A DNA stretch of 42,232 nucleotides from an uncultured Holdemanella sp. (GCF_934754935.1 NZ_CAKVJB010000022.1:1-42232), one strand, 5' to 3'. Positions 14,428 to 23,385 are shown, counted from the first letter of the stretch. Program-made: numbers and translations. The notes: generated by a model from the letters alone, not told the origin.

Positions 14428-14898
14428 TTATTTTAATAAATCTTTTGTGTTAACACGCTTGTCTGATGGAACCATCTGTGTAAATACGTCAAATCCATCA
14501 TTCATTAAATCTTTTAAGATTTTTTCATCGTTATCACTTACATAAACCGCTGTAGAAATTACGTGACGATCATCTGTAGGTTTTGTACCACCAAGGTTGA
14601 TCTCCTTAATATCTAATGCTCTTGCGATTCTGTCAGCATCTTCAATACTTTCAACTACGATAAACAATTTGTACTTATCTGTAACACCAGATTTGATTGC
14701 TGCGATCGCATCATCAACTGTTTTAGCTACAACCTTTACGCCACTAGGTTTAGCCATTTTAATAGCTGACATACGCAATTTGTCATTCAACAAAGTATCA
14801 CAAGCCAACAAAATGCAATCTGTACCAATTTGTTTACTCCAACTAAAAGCTACCTGACCATGTAATAAACGATGATCAATACGAAGTAATTTAATCAT
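14428..14898 (-). CDS. PTS mannose-family IIB component
   Basis: The protein has about 156 residues. It starts MIKLLRIDHRLLHGQVAFSW; the histidine in LLHGQV (H13) is the phospho-accepting residue of this class. The ATG at 14898 has AAAGGAG 8 nt upstream and is preferred to an earlier in-frame ATG at 14916. It receives phosphate from IIA and passes it to the incoming sugar, so the substrate enters as a 6-phosphate, as the SIS deglycases require. Confidence 0.94.
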   Translation of the reverse strand: MIKLLRIDHRLLHGQVAFSWSKQIGTDCILLACDTLLNDKLRMSAIKMAKPSGVKVVAKTVDDAIAAIKSGVTDKYKLFIVVESIEDADRIARALDIKEINLGGTKPTDDRHVISTAVYVSDNDEKILKDLMNDGFDVFTQMVPSDKRVNTKDLLK

Positions 14899-14919
14899 TG
14901 TTTTTTCTCCTTTCATTTC

Positions 14920-15333
14920 TTACAACTCATCTAAATCTGAGTCAATTTCTGAATCATTACAATATACGATACCTGTTTTAGCATCTTCAACGCATGTGCG
15001 GATGGCTGCTGCAACATCATCGCATTCACGACAAGTCAATAAGATTGACATTGCCAAAATTAAGTTTGTTCCTGTCACTAAATGAACATTCCCCTTAGTA
15101 GTTAGTTCTAACAATTCATTGTTTACACTACCACCCAATAGGTCTGTCATAATTACAAATTCATCTTCAGGATGATCTTCAACTTCTTGAATTACCAAAG
15201 GCTTAAAGAAAGGTTCGCCCTCAGCATATGCACAATATACGGATAAGTTGTCTTGTTTTCCAAGAATTAATTCAAGTGAAGTTTTGATTCCCTTAGACAT
15301 ATAAGCATGTGATGCCAAAATAAATCTTCTCAT
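14920..15333 (-). CDS. PTS mannose-family IIA component
   Basis: The protein has about 137 residues. It opens MRRFILASHAYMSKGIKTSL; H9 in ASHAYMS is the expected phosphorylation site. VIMTDLLGGSVNNELLEL is the second family signature. The ATG at 15333, with AGAGGA 7 nt upstream, is preferred over 15363. It is the first gene of the PTS operon, with promoter, operator and cre box directly upstream. Confidence 0.93.
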   Translation of the reverse strand: MRRFILASHAYMSKGIKTSLELILGKQDNLSVYCAYAEGEPFFKPLVIQEVEDHPEDEFVIMTDLLGGSVNNELLELTTKGNVHLVTGTNLILAMSILLTCRECDDVAAAIRTCVEDAKTGIVYCNDSEIDSDLDEL

Positions 15334-15398
15334 CAATACATCCTCTTTTCCAATTGTGTACACTTGATTTATACCTCTCGACTATGCCCGCTTGCGAG

Positions 15399-15470
15399 TG
15401 GTATGTATTTGCATACCATTTGTACAATCAAAGTATACCAGTAATTGAAATACATTGCAAGCGTTTACAT
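15399..15470 (-). promoter_or_regulatory. PTS operon promoter with cre box and GntR-type operator
   Basis: In the direction of transcription: a perfect cre (15455-15470, TTGCAAGCGTTTACAT on the plus strand; consensus WTGNAARCGNWWWCAW), -35 TTGCAA overlapping it (15455-15460), a 17-bp spacer, and -10 TATACT (15432-15437). Just downstream are TGTACA and the inverted repeat GGTATG-tatttg-CATACC (15400-15417). CcpA would block the -35; the palindrome downstream of -10 suits a GntR roadblock. Confidence 0.75.
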
Positions 15471-15478
15471 GAAAAAAA

Positions 15479-16150
15479 TTAATTTTCTTCTAAATTCCAA
15501 TATTTAATGATGTTATACGCATCCAAAATATCACTTGCAATCACATCTGCTAAATCTTGATTGAAATCATAACGATTATCTTCTTTGGCAATCACACGAA
15601 TATTTGCACCAATACATGCCTGTATACCATATGTCGAATCTTCGATTGCAATTACCTCTTCTGGTTTTAGATCCAATCTTCTTAATGTTTCCAAATAAAT
15701 TGCTGGATCTGGCTTACTCTCTTTAAAATTAAATCCACTGACCATGCAATCAAAATAGGAATCTATACCACATTGACGAGTTACTGTTTTAATATTTTCC
15801 ATAGAAGAACTTGATGCAATCGCAAGCTTATACCCCTTCGCCTTTAATTTAGGCAACACATACAATACATGCGGATTTAAAATCGTACGATAATCCAAGC
15901 CCAATTCTTTTGACCACATATCCGCCTTAATTTCTTCAGGCGAATATTTATGATTTAAATATTCAGAAATAATTTCAAACATTTTATCATCCGAAATACC
16001 AACAATCGTATGCATCTCTTTTTTCATTTCCAAATAATCCACATCTTCTTTAAGAACATCAAAAATATAATCAATGACTTCCTGAAAATAGATTGGTTCT
16101 GAATCCACTAAAACTCCATCCATATCAAAAATAATACCTTTATATCTCAT
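15479..16150 (-). CDS. HAD-family sugar phosphatase / beta-phosphoglucomutase-like
   Basis: The 223-residue protein is of HAD subfamily IA. Motif I is FDMDGVLVDSEP with both catalytic aspartates. Motif II is LAIASSSSMENI. The lysine of motif III is in KESKPDPAIYLE. Motif IV is VIAIEDSTYGIQA. A helical cap lies between motifs I and II. It follows the FrlB-like gene and precedes the PTS operon. In this pathway it could dephosphorylate a dead-end or overflow sugar phosphate; a mutase role cannot be excluded. Confidence 0.85.
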   Translation of the reverse strand: MRYKGIIFDMDGVLVDSEPIYFQEVIDYIFDVLKEDVDYLEMKKEMHTIVGISDDKMFEIISEYLNHKYSPEEIKADMWSKELGLDYRTILNPHVLYVLPKLKAKGYKLAIASSSSMENIKTVTRQCGIDSYFDCMVSGFNFKESKPDPAIYLETLRRLDLKPEEVIAIEDSTYGIQACIGANIRVIAKEDNRYDFNQDLADVIASDILDAYNIIKYWNLEEN

Positions 16151-16171
16151 ACTTAACCCCCATATAAAAGA

Positions 16172-16198
16172 AAACCACCCTTATATACAGAGTGGTTT
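16172..16198 (-). terminator. Hairpin between the FrlB-like and HAD genes
   Basis: AAACCAC...GTGGTTT, then TTTT-rich sequence on the minus strand. It may attenuate transcription from the deglycase gene into the HAD gene. Confidence 0.45.
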
Positions 16199-16216
16199 GA
16201 CATCGCCCATTGACTA

Positions 16217-17251
16217 TTAATATTCAAATTGTCTGTAGTAACGACGATATTGTAAGTTGTGTTTAGTATATGCTTCGTAGTGTCTTGATAATCTTCCTGT
16301 AATACAAGCAGTAGTGATCATAGGAACGATGAATTTTCTGAATTCATTGTCTAAACGAACTGCATATTCACTCGCATCGAATACTGCATATTGACAGTTG
16401 ATCTTTTTACAGAATTCTTCAACACGGTTGTCTTGAGCTCTAAATTCATCTTCACCCTTAACGATAAATACTGGAACTTTGTCTTCGATCAATTCTAATG
16501 TTCCATGGAAGAATTGTGCAGCATTTACTGGACGGCAACGAATCCATTGCATTTCTTCTAACATACACATAGAGAATAATAATGTTTCTCCCCAAAGTGC
16601 ACCAGAACCTGTAAAGATTGTATATTCAGCATCATATAATTCAGAAGCCATCTTCATTCCGATTGGTTCGAATTTTTTCTTAATTGCTAATAAGTCTTCG
16701 AAAATATATTCAGATAATTGATCTGCAAAACGATCATAAGCATCAAAATCTCCACGTAAGTTCATTAATTTGTACATGAAATATGCTTGTAATACATATG
16801 AGTGTTCGCAATATCCAGTTACAACAGGAGCGTGAACTACATAATCTAACATTTTTCCTAATTTACTTTCACGACTTGTAAATGCAACAACACGGATTCC
16901 TTCTTCTTTCATCCATTTAGCAGCTTGAACAATTTCAACAGTATCACCAGAAGCACTAGCAGTAATTACTAATGAATCTTTGTTTAATTTCTTAGGACGA
17001 ACAGTGTTCACATCAGCCGCATTCACTGAATAAATATCTACATCTGACATTCTTGAAATTAAATATTCAAAGTGACCAAATTCAAACTCAGTACCGCCAA
17101 TACCTAACAAGAAAATGTTTGAATAACCTTGATCATGAATAACTTTTGCTAAATCTTCAGCCTCTTTACGCTGGCCAACTACAGCCTTACCATCTTCCAA
17201 ATACTTTGGTTCATCGAATTTAATTAATTCAACTCTTTCACTAACAGTCAT
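16217..17251 (-). CDS. frlB: Fructoselysine 6-phosphate deglycase, FrlB-like SIS protein
   Basis: The protein has 344 residues with two SIS domains. The first has IFLLGIGGTEFEFGHFEYL and VITASASGDTVEIVQAAKW. The second has TIFTGSGALWGETLLFSM. The segment NAAQFFHGTLELIEDKVPVF lines up with the FRHGPLEIVEPGVPF region I recall for E. coli FrlB, and the C-terminal pattern HNLQYRRYYRQFEY resembles FrlB's ending HNPDERRYYGGLVEY. FrlB cleaves fructoselysine 6-phosphate to glucose 6-phosphate and lysine. GAGGAGG lies 5 nt before the ATG. It has its own promoter, matching that of the PTS operon. The amine part of the substrate (lysine or another) is not determined. Confidence 0.8.
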   Translation of the reverse strand: MTVSERVELIKFDEPKYLEDGKAVVGQRKEAEDLAKVIHDQGYSNIFLLGIGGTEFEFGHFEYLISRMSDVDIYSVNAADVNTVRPKKLNKDSLVITASASGDTVEIVQAAKWMKEEGIRVVAFTSRESKLGKMLDYVVHAPVVTGYCEHSYVLQAYFMYKLMNLRGDFDAYDRFADQLSEYIFEDLLAIKKKFEPIGMKMASELYDAEYTIFTGSGALWGETLLFSMCMLEEMQWIRCRPVNAAQFFHGTLELIEDKVPVFIVKGEDEFRAQDNRVEEFCKKINCQYAVFDASEYAVRLDNEFRKFIVPMITTACITGRLSRHYEAYTKHNLQYRRYYRQFEY

Positions 17252-17289
17252 AATTTCCTCCTCTTAAGTACGCCAACAACCTCGGGCAC

Positions 17290-17375
17290 TGGTTTGTATT
17301 TGCATACCATTTGTACACACTTAATATACCAGTTCTTTTTAGAGAATGCAACACTTTTTTTGAAAACGTTTACTA
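17290..17375 (-). promoter_or_regulatory. Promoter, cre box and operator of the FrlB-like gene
   Basis: The order is the same as at 15.4 kb: cre-like TTGAAAACGTTTACTA (17360-17375, one mismatch to consensus), -35 TTGCAT (17346-17351), 17-bp spacer, -10 TATATT (17323-17328), then TGTACA and GGTTTG-tatttg-CATACC (17291-17308). The operator half is nearly identical to the other promoter, so one regulator probably controls both. Confidence 0.75.
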
Positions 17376-17407
17376 TTTTTTTAAATACCAAAAAAGACAG
17401 CAATTAT

Positions 17408-17527
17408 AAGAAGTTGCACTTCTTTTTTTCATCAACAAAAAAAAGCACCTATCCTAAACAGATGCCTAAATTATCATTTGTTAATAAATTTGTATACTCG
17501 TAAGTATACTACTCATGAGTATACAAA
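17408..17527. other. Intergenic hairpins and GTATAC palindrome cluster
   Basis: Three structures lie between the FrlB-like promoter and the gene ending at 17558. A 7-bp hairpin AAGAAGT/ACTTCTT (17408-17424) is followed by Ts on the plus strand. A hairpin GCACCT/AGATGC (17445-17465) has a T-run on the minus strand and is a likely terminator for the 17558 gene. An 11-bp inverted repeat TTTGTATACTC/GAGTATACAAA (17489-17527) encloses a further AGTATACT. No gene is supported here. Confidence 0.55.
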
Positions 17528-17557
17528 TATGCAACAATTCTTTCACTGTATTTTTCT

Positions 17558-19099
17558 TTATTCCCCCAGTTCATCCAACATATCATCTACACCATCACGA
17601 TAGCTTTCATCTGTATCGTAACGATTTTCATCATAATCACCAGAATATGCATCATCACTTCCTTCATCATAAGATGAGGACGAAGAAGATGATGAGTTTG
17701 AACTTTGCCCCTCTTTCTTTTTACGTTTTTCTTCCCTTATCCTAAACTCATTTTGTTCAGCTTTCCGCCTACTCTCAATACGATACTGCTTCTGTGCCAT
17801 ATCCCATTCTGCCTCTTCCTTTTTCAAAGAAATATAACCATATCCAAACAAAAGTCCAATAATGATCAAGAAAATAATTCCCCCCTTGCCATTTGATGTT
17901 TTCTCCTGTTTAATAGCTACTGAAGTCCTGCTTTGATTTGTCTTTCTAGAAGGTTGACTCACATGCTCACTGCGAATCTTTGGGGATCTCGTCACACTTT
18001 TATTAGATGAGGTGCCACCCTGATTTACCTTACGAATCTTTGGGGATTGTACTTTAGGTGGAGTTGTCTTCACCATTTTAGGTTGCTTAACCACCACTTT
18101 CTTATGTATATCAAGCAATCTTCTAAATATAAAATGAGCCAACCAATTAATAAAGACCTTCTCAAAATCAAAACTCATACATGTTAATACACTAAGAAAC
18201 GCAAGTAGATCATCATCAAAATAATCATCCTCACACCAAGGTTCATCATAAAGCATCTCTTGAATTTCATCCTCTGACTTACCATCATATTTTTGAATCA
18301 ATTCATCATCACTCATATCCAAGATTTCCTTAACACCATCACCAACAATCTTCTTACGAGTTTCAATATCTAATTTTGGCTTTCTTACAATCTTAGGCGG
18401 TGTTTCTTTCTTCTTCTCAAAAGCAGGTACCTGAGGCTGCTTCATTTCCTTCTTCTCAGTAATAGGTACATCCATACCATACTGCTGCATGACCTGTATT
18501 AACGCTTTTGAAAGTAATCCCTTTTTATTAGCCTGAATATAAAGTTCTTCATAGATTGGACAAAGACTACAAGCTTCACTAAACTTATCCTCTTCAATTA
18601 AAGAATTTACATGTTCCATAAACCCATACGAACTATATCCCTTAATACACTCTTCGCAAATAGAGGCATAGAAATGTCTTAAACAAACAGAAACATAAAA
18701 CGCATTTTCTTTACATTGGTTAGAAACATCATCAATATGTTTCTTTGTTTTACTAGAATCTAAAATCATACGATAAAGCATACTTGCCAAAGGATTGCAC
18801 AATATGCCAAAGTTCACATTCCGACAAGACTCTAACATCTTTTCCTTTACAAGCTCAATTTCTACATGAATCTGACTTGTACTTCCTTGCATCATAAGCA
18901 ATTGAATCTTTTCAAGACTATCTATATCACGATTCAAATTATTCGTATTCATATTTGAAAAAGGAAGTTGTATCTCTTTATATTTACCGCAAATCAGTTT
19001 ATTCTCTACATCATTTACTAAACTTGAATACTTTTCTTTACACTCATTATAATATTCATACCAATCTAGAAACTCTTTTGAAATTATTATATTTTCCAT
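17558..19099 (-). CDS. Uncharacterised protein with one membrane segment and Ser/Asp-rich tail
   Basis: The protein has 513 residues of unrecognised family. The N-terminal 220 residues are helical and contain several cysteines. A proline/lysine-rich linker is followed by TRKKIVGDGVKEILDMSDDE, an acidic stretch with EDDYFDDDL, then a basic low-complexity linker rich in S, T, K, P (about 310-405). A single membrane segment GGIIFLIIIGLLFGYGYISL is near 410. The tail ends in a polyserine run and an aspartate-rich segment. A weak AGGG box precedes the ATG; a minus-strand -10 TATAAT lies about 45 bp upstream. It is divergent from the helicase gene. No function is proposed. Confidence 0.7.
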   Translation of the reverse strand: MENIIISKEFLDWYEYYNECKEKYSSLVNDVENKLICGKYKEIQLPFSNMNTNNLNRDIDSLEKIQLLMMQGSTSQIHVEIELVKEKMLESCRNVNFGILCNPLASMLYRMILDSSKTKKHIDDVSNQCKENAFYVSVCLRHFYASICEECIKGYSSYGFMEHVNSLIEEDKFSEACSLCPIYEELYIQANKKGLLSKALIQVMQQYGMDVPITEKKEMKQPQVPAFEKKKETPPKIVRKPKLDIETRKKIVGDGVKEILDMSDDELIQKYDGKSEDEIQEMLYDEPWCEDDYFDDDLLAFLSVLTCMSFDFEKVFINWLAHFIFRRLLDIHKKVVVKQPKMVKTTPPKVQSPKIRKVNQGGTSSNKSVTRSPKIRSEHVSQPSRKTNQSRTSVAIKQEKTSNGKGGIIFLIIIGLLFGYGYISLKKEEAEWDMAQKQYRIESRRKAEQNEFRIREEKRKKKEGQSSNSSSSSSSSYDEGSDDAYSGDYDENRYDTDESYRDGVDDMLDELGE

Positions 19100-19175
19100 T
19101 CAATATACCCTGCTTCATACAAATCTTTCTACTAATTATTATAACCTTTTCGATCTATGATTTCATTTTTATGCT

Positions 19176-19190
19176 GGTATAATATTAGGT
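19176..19190 (+). promoter_or_regulatory. Extended -10 promoter giving a probably leaderless helicase mRNA
   Basis: TGGTATAAT (extended -10; TATAAT at 19178-19183) lies only 7 nt before the ATG at 19191. Transcription would start at or within a base of the start codon, leaving no room for a Shine-Dalgarno site. Confidence 0.5.
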
Positions 19191-22048
19191 ATGAACTATC
19201 AAAATATACAGAGCGGCCTATCCACCGCATTTCTAGACAAAAATATATCTTCCAACATATTATATCGACCTCAATTTATTTCAAACGACTATAAGAATGG
19301 AAGAAAAGTACTAAGCACCATTGAAGATGAACTATTACACTGCGACTCTTTTTTAATCAGTGTAGCCTTCATCACCATGGGAGGAATTACCCCTTGCTTC
19401 AAACTCTTCGTACGCTAGAAGATAAAGGCATCAAAGGTAAAATTCTAACAACGGACTATTTAGCTTTTAGTGATCCAAAAGCCTTAGACAAACTAGCTAC
19501 ATTTTCCAATATTGAACTTAAGATGTATCTAGTGCCAGACTCAAAGAATGGTTTTCATACCAAGGGATATATCTTTCAATCCGATGAAATCTATAAGATC
19601 CTTGTAGGTTCTAGTAACATGACAAATACGGCTTTAACCACAAATCGCGAATGGAACACAAAAATTGTTTCTACAAAATCTGGAGAATTCGTATCCGAAA
19701 TGTTAGATGAATTTAATGAATTATGGAATCATCCAAATACATATTCCTACAATGAATTTATTGGTGCATATAGAGTGCATTATGAAGAATATAAAAAGGT
19801 GAAACAAAAAGAAGAAATCAAATTACCTTCTAAACAACTGATTCCAAACTCTATGCAACAGGCTTTTATTTCGAATCTAAGAAAGCTTCGCAATGCGAAT
19901 GAATCCAAAAGTTTGTTGATTTCAGCCACAGGAACAGGCAAGACTTTTGCATCGGCTTTTGCTATGCAAGATCAAAATCCAAAAAGAGCCTTATTCCTTG
20001 TTCATAGAGAGCAGATTGCCAAACAAGCTCTTCAAAGCTATAAAAATGTATTTGGCAACACAAAAACATTTGGACTATTATCTGGAAATAGTAAAGATAC
20101 CAATGTAGATTATTTATTCGCTACCATGCAAACGATGTCTAAAAAGGAAGTGTATTCTAGCTTTGATCCGAATACATTTGATACAATCATCATTGATGAA
20201 GCCCATCGCATTGGAGCTAAAAGCTACCAAGAAATCATGAACTACTTTAAGCCAAAGTTTTGGCTAGGAATGAGCGCAAGCCCAGAAAGAACAGATGACT
20301 TTGATGTATATGCAGCCTTCGACCATAATATTGCCTATGAAATACGTCTTCAACAAGCATTAGAAGAAAATTTATTATGCCCATTCCACTATTTTGGCAT
20401 TACCGACTTTTTAACAGACGGAAACGAAACCGATTTTACAGACTTCAACTATTTAACATCCAACCAAAGAGTCGACTACATTATCGAACAAACCAATTAT
20501 TATGGCTATAGCGGAGAACGCGTTAAAGGACTCATGTTTTGTAGCTCAAAAAAAGAAGCGGCTGCTCTTAGTGAAAGATTAAATCTAAGAGGATATAGAA
20601 CCCTTGCCTTAAGTGGAGAAGACTCTCAAGAAAAAAGAGAAGATGCGATTGATCGCTTAGTATCCGATACAAGAAGTGACTACCTACAATACATATTAAC
20701 TGTAGACATCTTTAATGAAGGTGTAGATATTCCTGAAATCAATCAAGTCGTTCTTTTAAGACCTACACAATCACCCATTGTCTTTGTGCAACAATTAGGT
20801 CGAGGCCTAAGAAAATCACAAGACAAAGAATACGTTGTCATTCTAGACTTCATTGGAAACTACAAAAATAACTTTATGATTCCAATCGCTTTATCTGGAG
20901 ATCGTTCTTACAATAAAGACAACATAAGACGCTATGTCCTTGAAGGCGAAAGAATCATTCCAGGATCGAGTACGATTCACTTTGATGAAATCAGTAAGAA
21001 ACAAATCTTTGCGTCAATTGATACAGCCAACTTTGCGGATATCAAACTCATTAAGGACAGTTACAAAAATCTAAAGAATAAACTTGGAAGAATCCCTACT
21101 CTTATGGATTTTGAAACCTATGGAGAAATAGATGTACAAAGAATTTTCGACAACAAATCCTTAGGATCTTATTATGCCTTTTTAAAGAAATACGAAAAGG
21201 ATTATAAAGTAAGATTAAACGAACTTGAAGAAAGTTTTATTAAATTTATTTGTACAAAACTAACCAATGGAAAAAGAAAGATTGAACTTGAAATATTAAG
21301 CAATATTTTAGAAGATAAAATTGATATATTCCCTAATAATCTATCAAAAAATGAATATACAAATGTAATCAATATTTTTACCAATGAATTCCCAACCGGT
21401 TCTGGAAAGAATACGTTTAAAGATTGTATTTTTATGGAAGATAATAAAATTTCAAAACCATTTAAGAAATGCCTTGATAACAACGAATTTAAATCCATGG
21501 TAAAAGAAATTATTGAATATGCATTGGATCAATACAACAAACATTATAAGCATACGTATAAAGATACAAACTTTGTACTCTACCAAAAATATACATATGA
21601 AGATGCATGTCGCTTGTTAAATTGGCAACACAATGAAGTTCCATTAAACATTGGCGGATACAAATATGATCAAACAACCAAGACATTCCCTGTCTTTATC
21701 AATTATGACAAGGCCAATGACATTCAAGATACAATCAAATATGAAGATCATTTTATCAATGAAAGTCAATTGATTGCGATATCCAAATCCGGAAGAACCA
21801 CAAGTAGTGATGATGTACAAAACTTCTTGTATGCCAAAGAAAGAGGTATTGAAGTTCATTTGTTTATGCGAAAAAACAAAGATGATAAGACAAGTAAAGA
21901 ATTCTATTATTTAGGCAACATGCAAGCAGAAATAGACAAGACCAAACAGTTTATGATGCCAAACACACAAAAAACTGCTGTCGAAATCTTATGGCAATTA
22001 GATACACCCGTAAGAGAAGACATTTATCGATATATTGTAGAGGAGTGA
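19191..22048 (+). pseudogene. PLD-nuclease/DEAH-helicase/DUF3427 protein, frameshifted near codon 68
   Basis: One gene of about 953 codons is split by a single missing base near 19392. The first frame gives MNYQNIQSGLSTAFLDK to SVAFITMGGITP; the second continues LLQTLRTLEDKGIKGKILTT. The body has a PLD-type N-terminal domain (FHTKGYIF, then GSSNMTNTALTTNREWN), SF2 helicase motif I SATGTGKT, motif II IIDEAHRIG, motif VI VQQLGRGLRKS, and a C-terminal DUF3427-like region. Such proteins are accessory and are thought to act on foreign or damaged DNA (inference). The reading frame after the shift is intact to 22048, so the change is recent or a sequencing error. Restart from an internal ATG would lose part of the PLD domain. 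A Nudix gene follows 4 nt later. Confidence 0.8.
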
Positions 22049-22052
22049 TTTT

Positions 22053-22439
22053 TTGAAAACAATACACGTAGTAGCCGCCATTATTAAAGATGGTAATAAA
22101 ATATTTGCCACCCAAAGAGGCTATGGCGAATTCAAAGACGGATGGGAATTTCCAGGAGGAAAAGTAGAACCCAATGAAACAAGTAGACAAGCCATTGTTC
22201 GTGAAATCAAAGAAGAATTAGATACAACCATCCAAGTAGAAAAATACTTTGATACTGTCGAATACGACTATCCAAACTTCCACCTATCCATGGAATGTTT
22301 CATTTGTACAATTCTTGAAGGAAAACTAACACTATTAGAACACGAGTCTGCCAAATGGCTTACTAAAGAAACATTAGATTCAGTAGATTGGCTACCTGCA
22401 GATCTAGGATTAATCAAAAAACTAAAAGACATATTATAA
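22053..22439 (+). CDS. MutT-like Nudix hydrolase (8-oxo-dGTP diphosphatase type)
   Basis: The protein has 128 residues. The Nudix box reads GGKVEPNETSRQAIVREIKE followed by EL, fitting GX5EX7REUXEE. The N-terminus VVAAIIKDGNKIFATQRGYG and WEFPGGK are typical of MutT/CTP pyrophosphohydrolase. The start is a TTG at 22053, with AGAGGAG 7 nt upstream overlapping the helicase stop; no ATG fits. It forms one transcript with the helicase. The pairing suggests nucleotide clean-up or a shared accessory role in DNA maintenance. Confidence 0.88.
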   Translation: MKTIHVVAAIIKDGNKIFATQRGYGEFKDGWEFPGGKVEPNETSRQAIVREIKEELDTTIQVEKYFDTVEYDYPNFHLSMECFICTILEGKLTLLEHESAKWLTKETLDSVDWLPADLGLIKKLKDIL

Positions 22440-22470
22440 TCCCATACAACATTTTTAAATACCAAAAAAA

Positions 22471-22504
22471 GAGCATTTCATCTTTACATAAAGAACAAAT
22501 GCTC
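22471..22504 (+). terminator. Terminator after the helicase/Nudix unit (repeat copy A)
   Basis: GAGCATTT...AAATGCTC with A-run before and CTTTTTC after, so it can work in both directions. The loop holds the palindrome CTTTACATAAAG. The equivalent hairpin in copy B is at 22972-22997. Confidence 0.7.
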
Positions 22505-22576
22505 TTTTTCATTTTGTCCAACTGTCAAATAATCAACAAATTTACAAGAATTCACAATGTTTTCACATTGGACCTT

Positions 22577-22582
22577 TATAAT
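22577..22582 (+). promoter_or_regulatory. -10 box of toxin-like peptide, copy 2
   Basis: TATAAT, conserved in all three copies (23069-23074 for copy 3; 1859-1864 on the minus strand for copy 1). A consensus -35 is not obvious. The predicted leader is about 100 nt and GC-richer than the surroundings. Confidence 0.5.
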
Positions 22583-22696
22583 GGAAATTGGCTACTAGAT
22601 GTGGTTGGTGGTTGCCTCTTGTTAAGGAGTTTTGAAGCCTTGAATCTTGAATTCCAGGTAAGTAGATCCTTCTATTTTTTTACAGGAGGAAAGCTT

Positions 22697-22798
22697 ATGT
22701 ATATATATCTACATATTGATGTTGCGATGTGCTTATTTGCCATAGTAGAAATACTAAAAGTAACATTGATTATTATAGAAAAATGCAAAAAGCACTAA
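22697..22798 (+). CDS. 33-aa hydrophobic peptide, putative type I toxin, copy 2
   Basis: An AGGAGG box and spacer AAAGCTT precede ATG. The peptide begins MYIYLHIDVAMCLFAIVEIL, has one membrane-spanning stretch interrupted by single acidic residues, and ends in a basic tail EKCKKH. Size, single helix, basic C-terminus, very strong ribosome binding site and a convergent antisense RNA across the 3' end all match type I toxins of the Fst/TxpA style. Sequence similarity to a named toxin family is not evident to me. The long leader suggests translational control by folding. Confidence 0.65.
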   Translation: MYIYLHIDVAMCLFAIVEILKVTLIIIEKCKKH

Positions 22799-22894
22799 TC
22801 ACCACTGACAATGGAACAAGATTAGTGCTTCAGCATTAATTTTATTTCAGAGTAACCACTGCTTTTCCAGTAGTCGTTCTCTATATGTATTATA
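22780..22894 (-). ncRNA. Convergent antisense RNA, putative antitoxin, copy 2
   Basis: A minus-strand -10 TATAAT (22889-22894) gives a start near 22882. The RNA carries CTACTGGAAAAGCAGTG and ends after the hairpin AAGCACTAATC/GATTAGTGCTT (22790-22830) with TTTTTGCATTTTT. It overlaps the last codons and 3' end of the peptide mRNA by about 90 nt. Confidence 0.55.
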
Positions 22895-23187
22895 CAGATA
22901 AACCAAATGTATTTCCACAAAAAAATCAAAATCCCATACAACATTTTAAAACATCAAAAAATGAGCATTTCATCTTTACATAAAGAACAAATGCTCATTT
23001 TTATTTCATCCAACTGTCAAATAATCAACAAATTTACAAGAATTCACAATGTTTTCACATTGAAGTTTTATAATTGAAATTGGCTACTGGATGTGGTTGG
23101 TGGTTACCTCTTGTTAAGGAGTTTTGAAGCCTTGAATCTTGAATTCCAGGTAAGTAGATCCTTCTATTTTTTACAGGAGGAAAGCTT

Positions 23188-23289
23188 ATGTATATATATC
23201 TACATATTGATGTTGCTATGTGCTTATTTGCCATAGTAGAAATACTAAAAGTAACATTGATAATTATAGAAAAATGCAAAAAGCACTAA
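23188..23289 (+). CDS. 33-aa hydrophobic peptide, putative type I toxin, copy 3
   Basis: The encoded peptide is identical to that of copy 2, 491 bp away, although the DNA differs at several synonymous or silent sites (GCG/GCT, ATT/ATA). Silent differences with an unchanged peptide suggest selection on the protein. The same AGGAGG box, leader and downstream hairpin are present. Confidence 0.65.
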   Translation: MYIYLHIDVAMCLFAIVEILKVTLIIIEKCKKH

Positions 23290-23385
23290 TCACCAGTAAC
23301 GATGGAAAAAGATTAGTGCTTTAGCATTAATTAAATTTCAGAGTAACCACTGCTTTTCCAGTAGTCACTCTCTATATGTATTATA
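23271..23385 (-). ncRNA. Convergent antisense RNA, putative antitoxin, copy 3
   Basis: -10 TATAAT at 23380-23385 on the minus strand, start near 23373. The hairpin AAGCACTAATC...GATTAGTGCTT and the motif CTACTGGAAAAGCAGTG are as in copy 2. The loop and flanks differ at a few bases, so the two RNAs could cross-act. Confidence 0.55.

Noticed and set aside
17294..17503. 69-codon plus-strand frame over the FrlB-like promoter
   Set aside because: It covers the promoter, cre and terminator hairpins, has no ribosome site and encodes a low-complexity peptide.
22388..22798. 136-codon open frame spanning the repeat region
   Set aside because: Most of it is the untranslated leader and a shadow of the Nudix gene. 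Only the last 33 codons have a ribosome site and are repeated at 23188.
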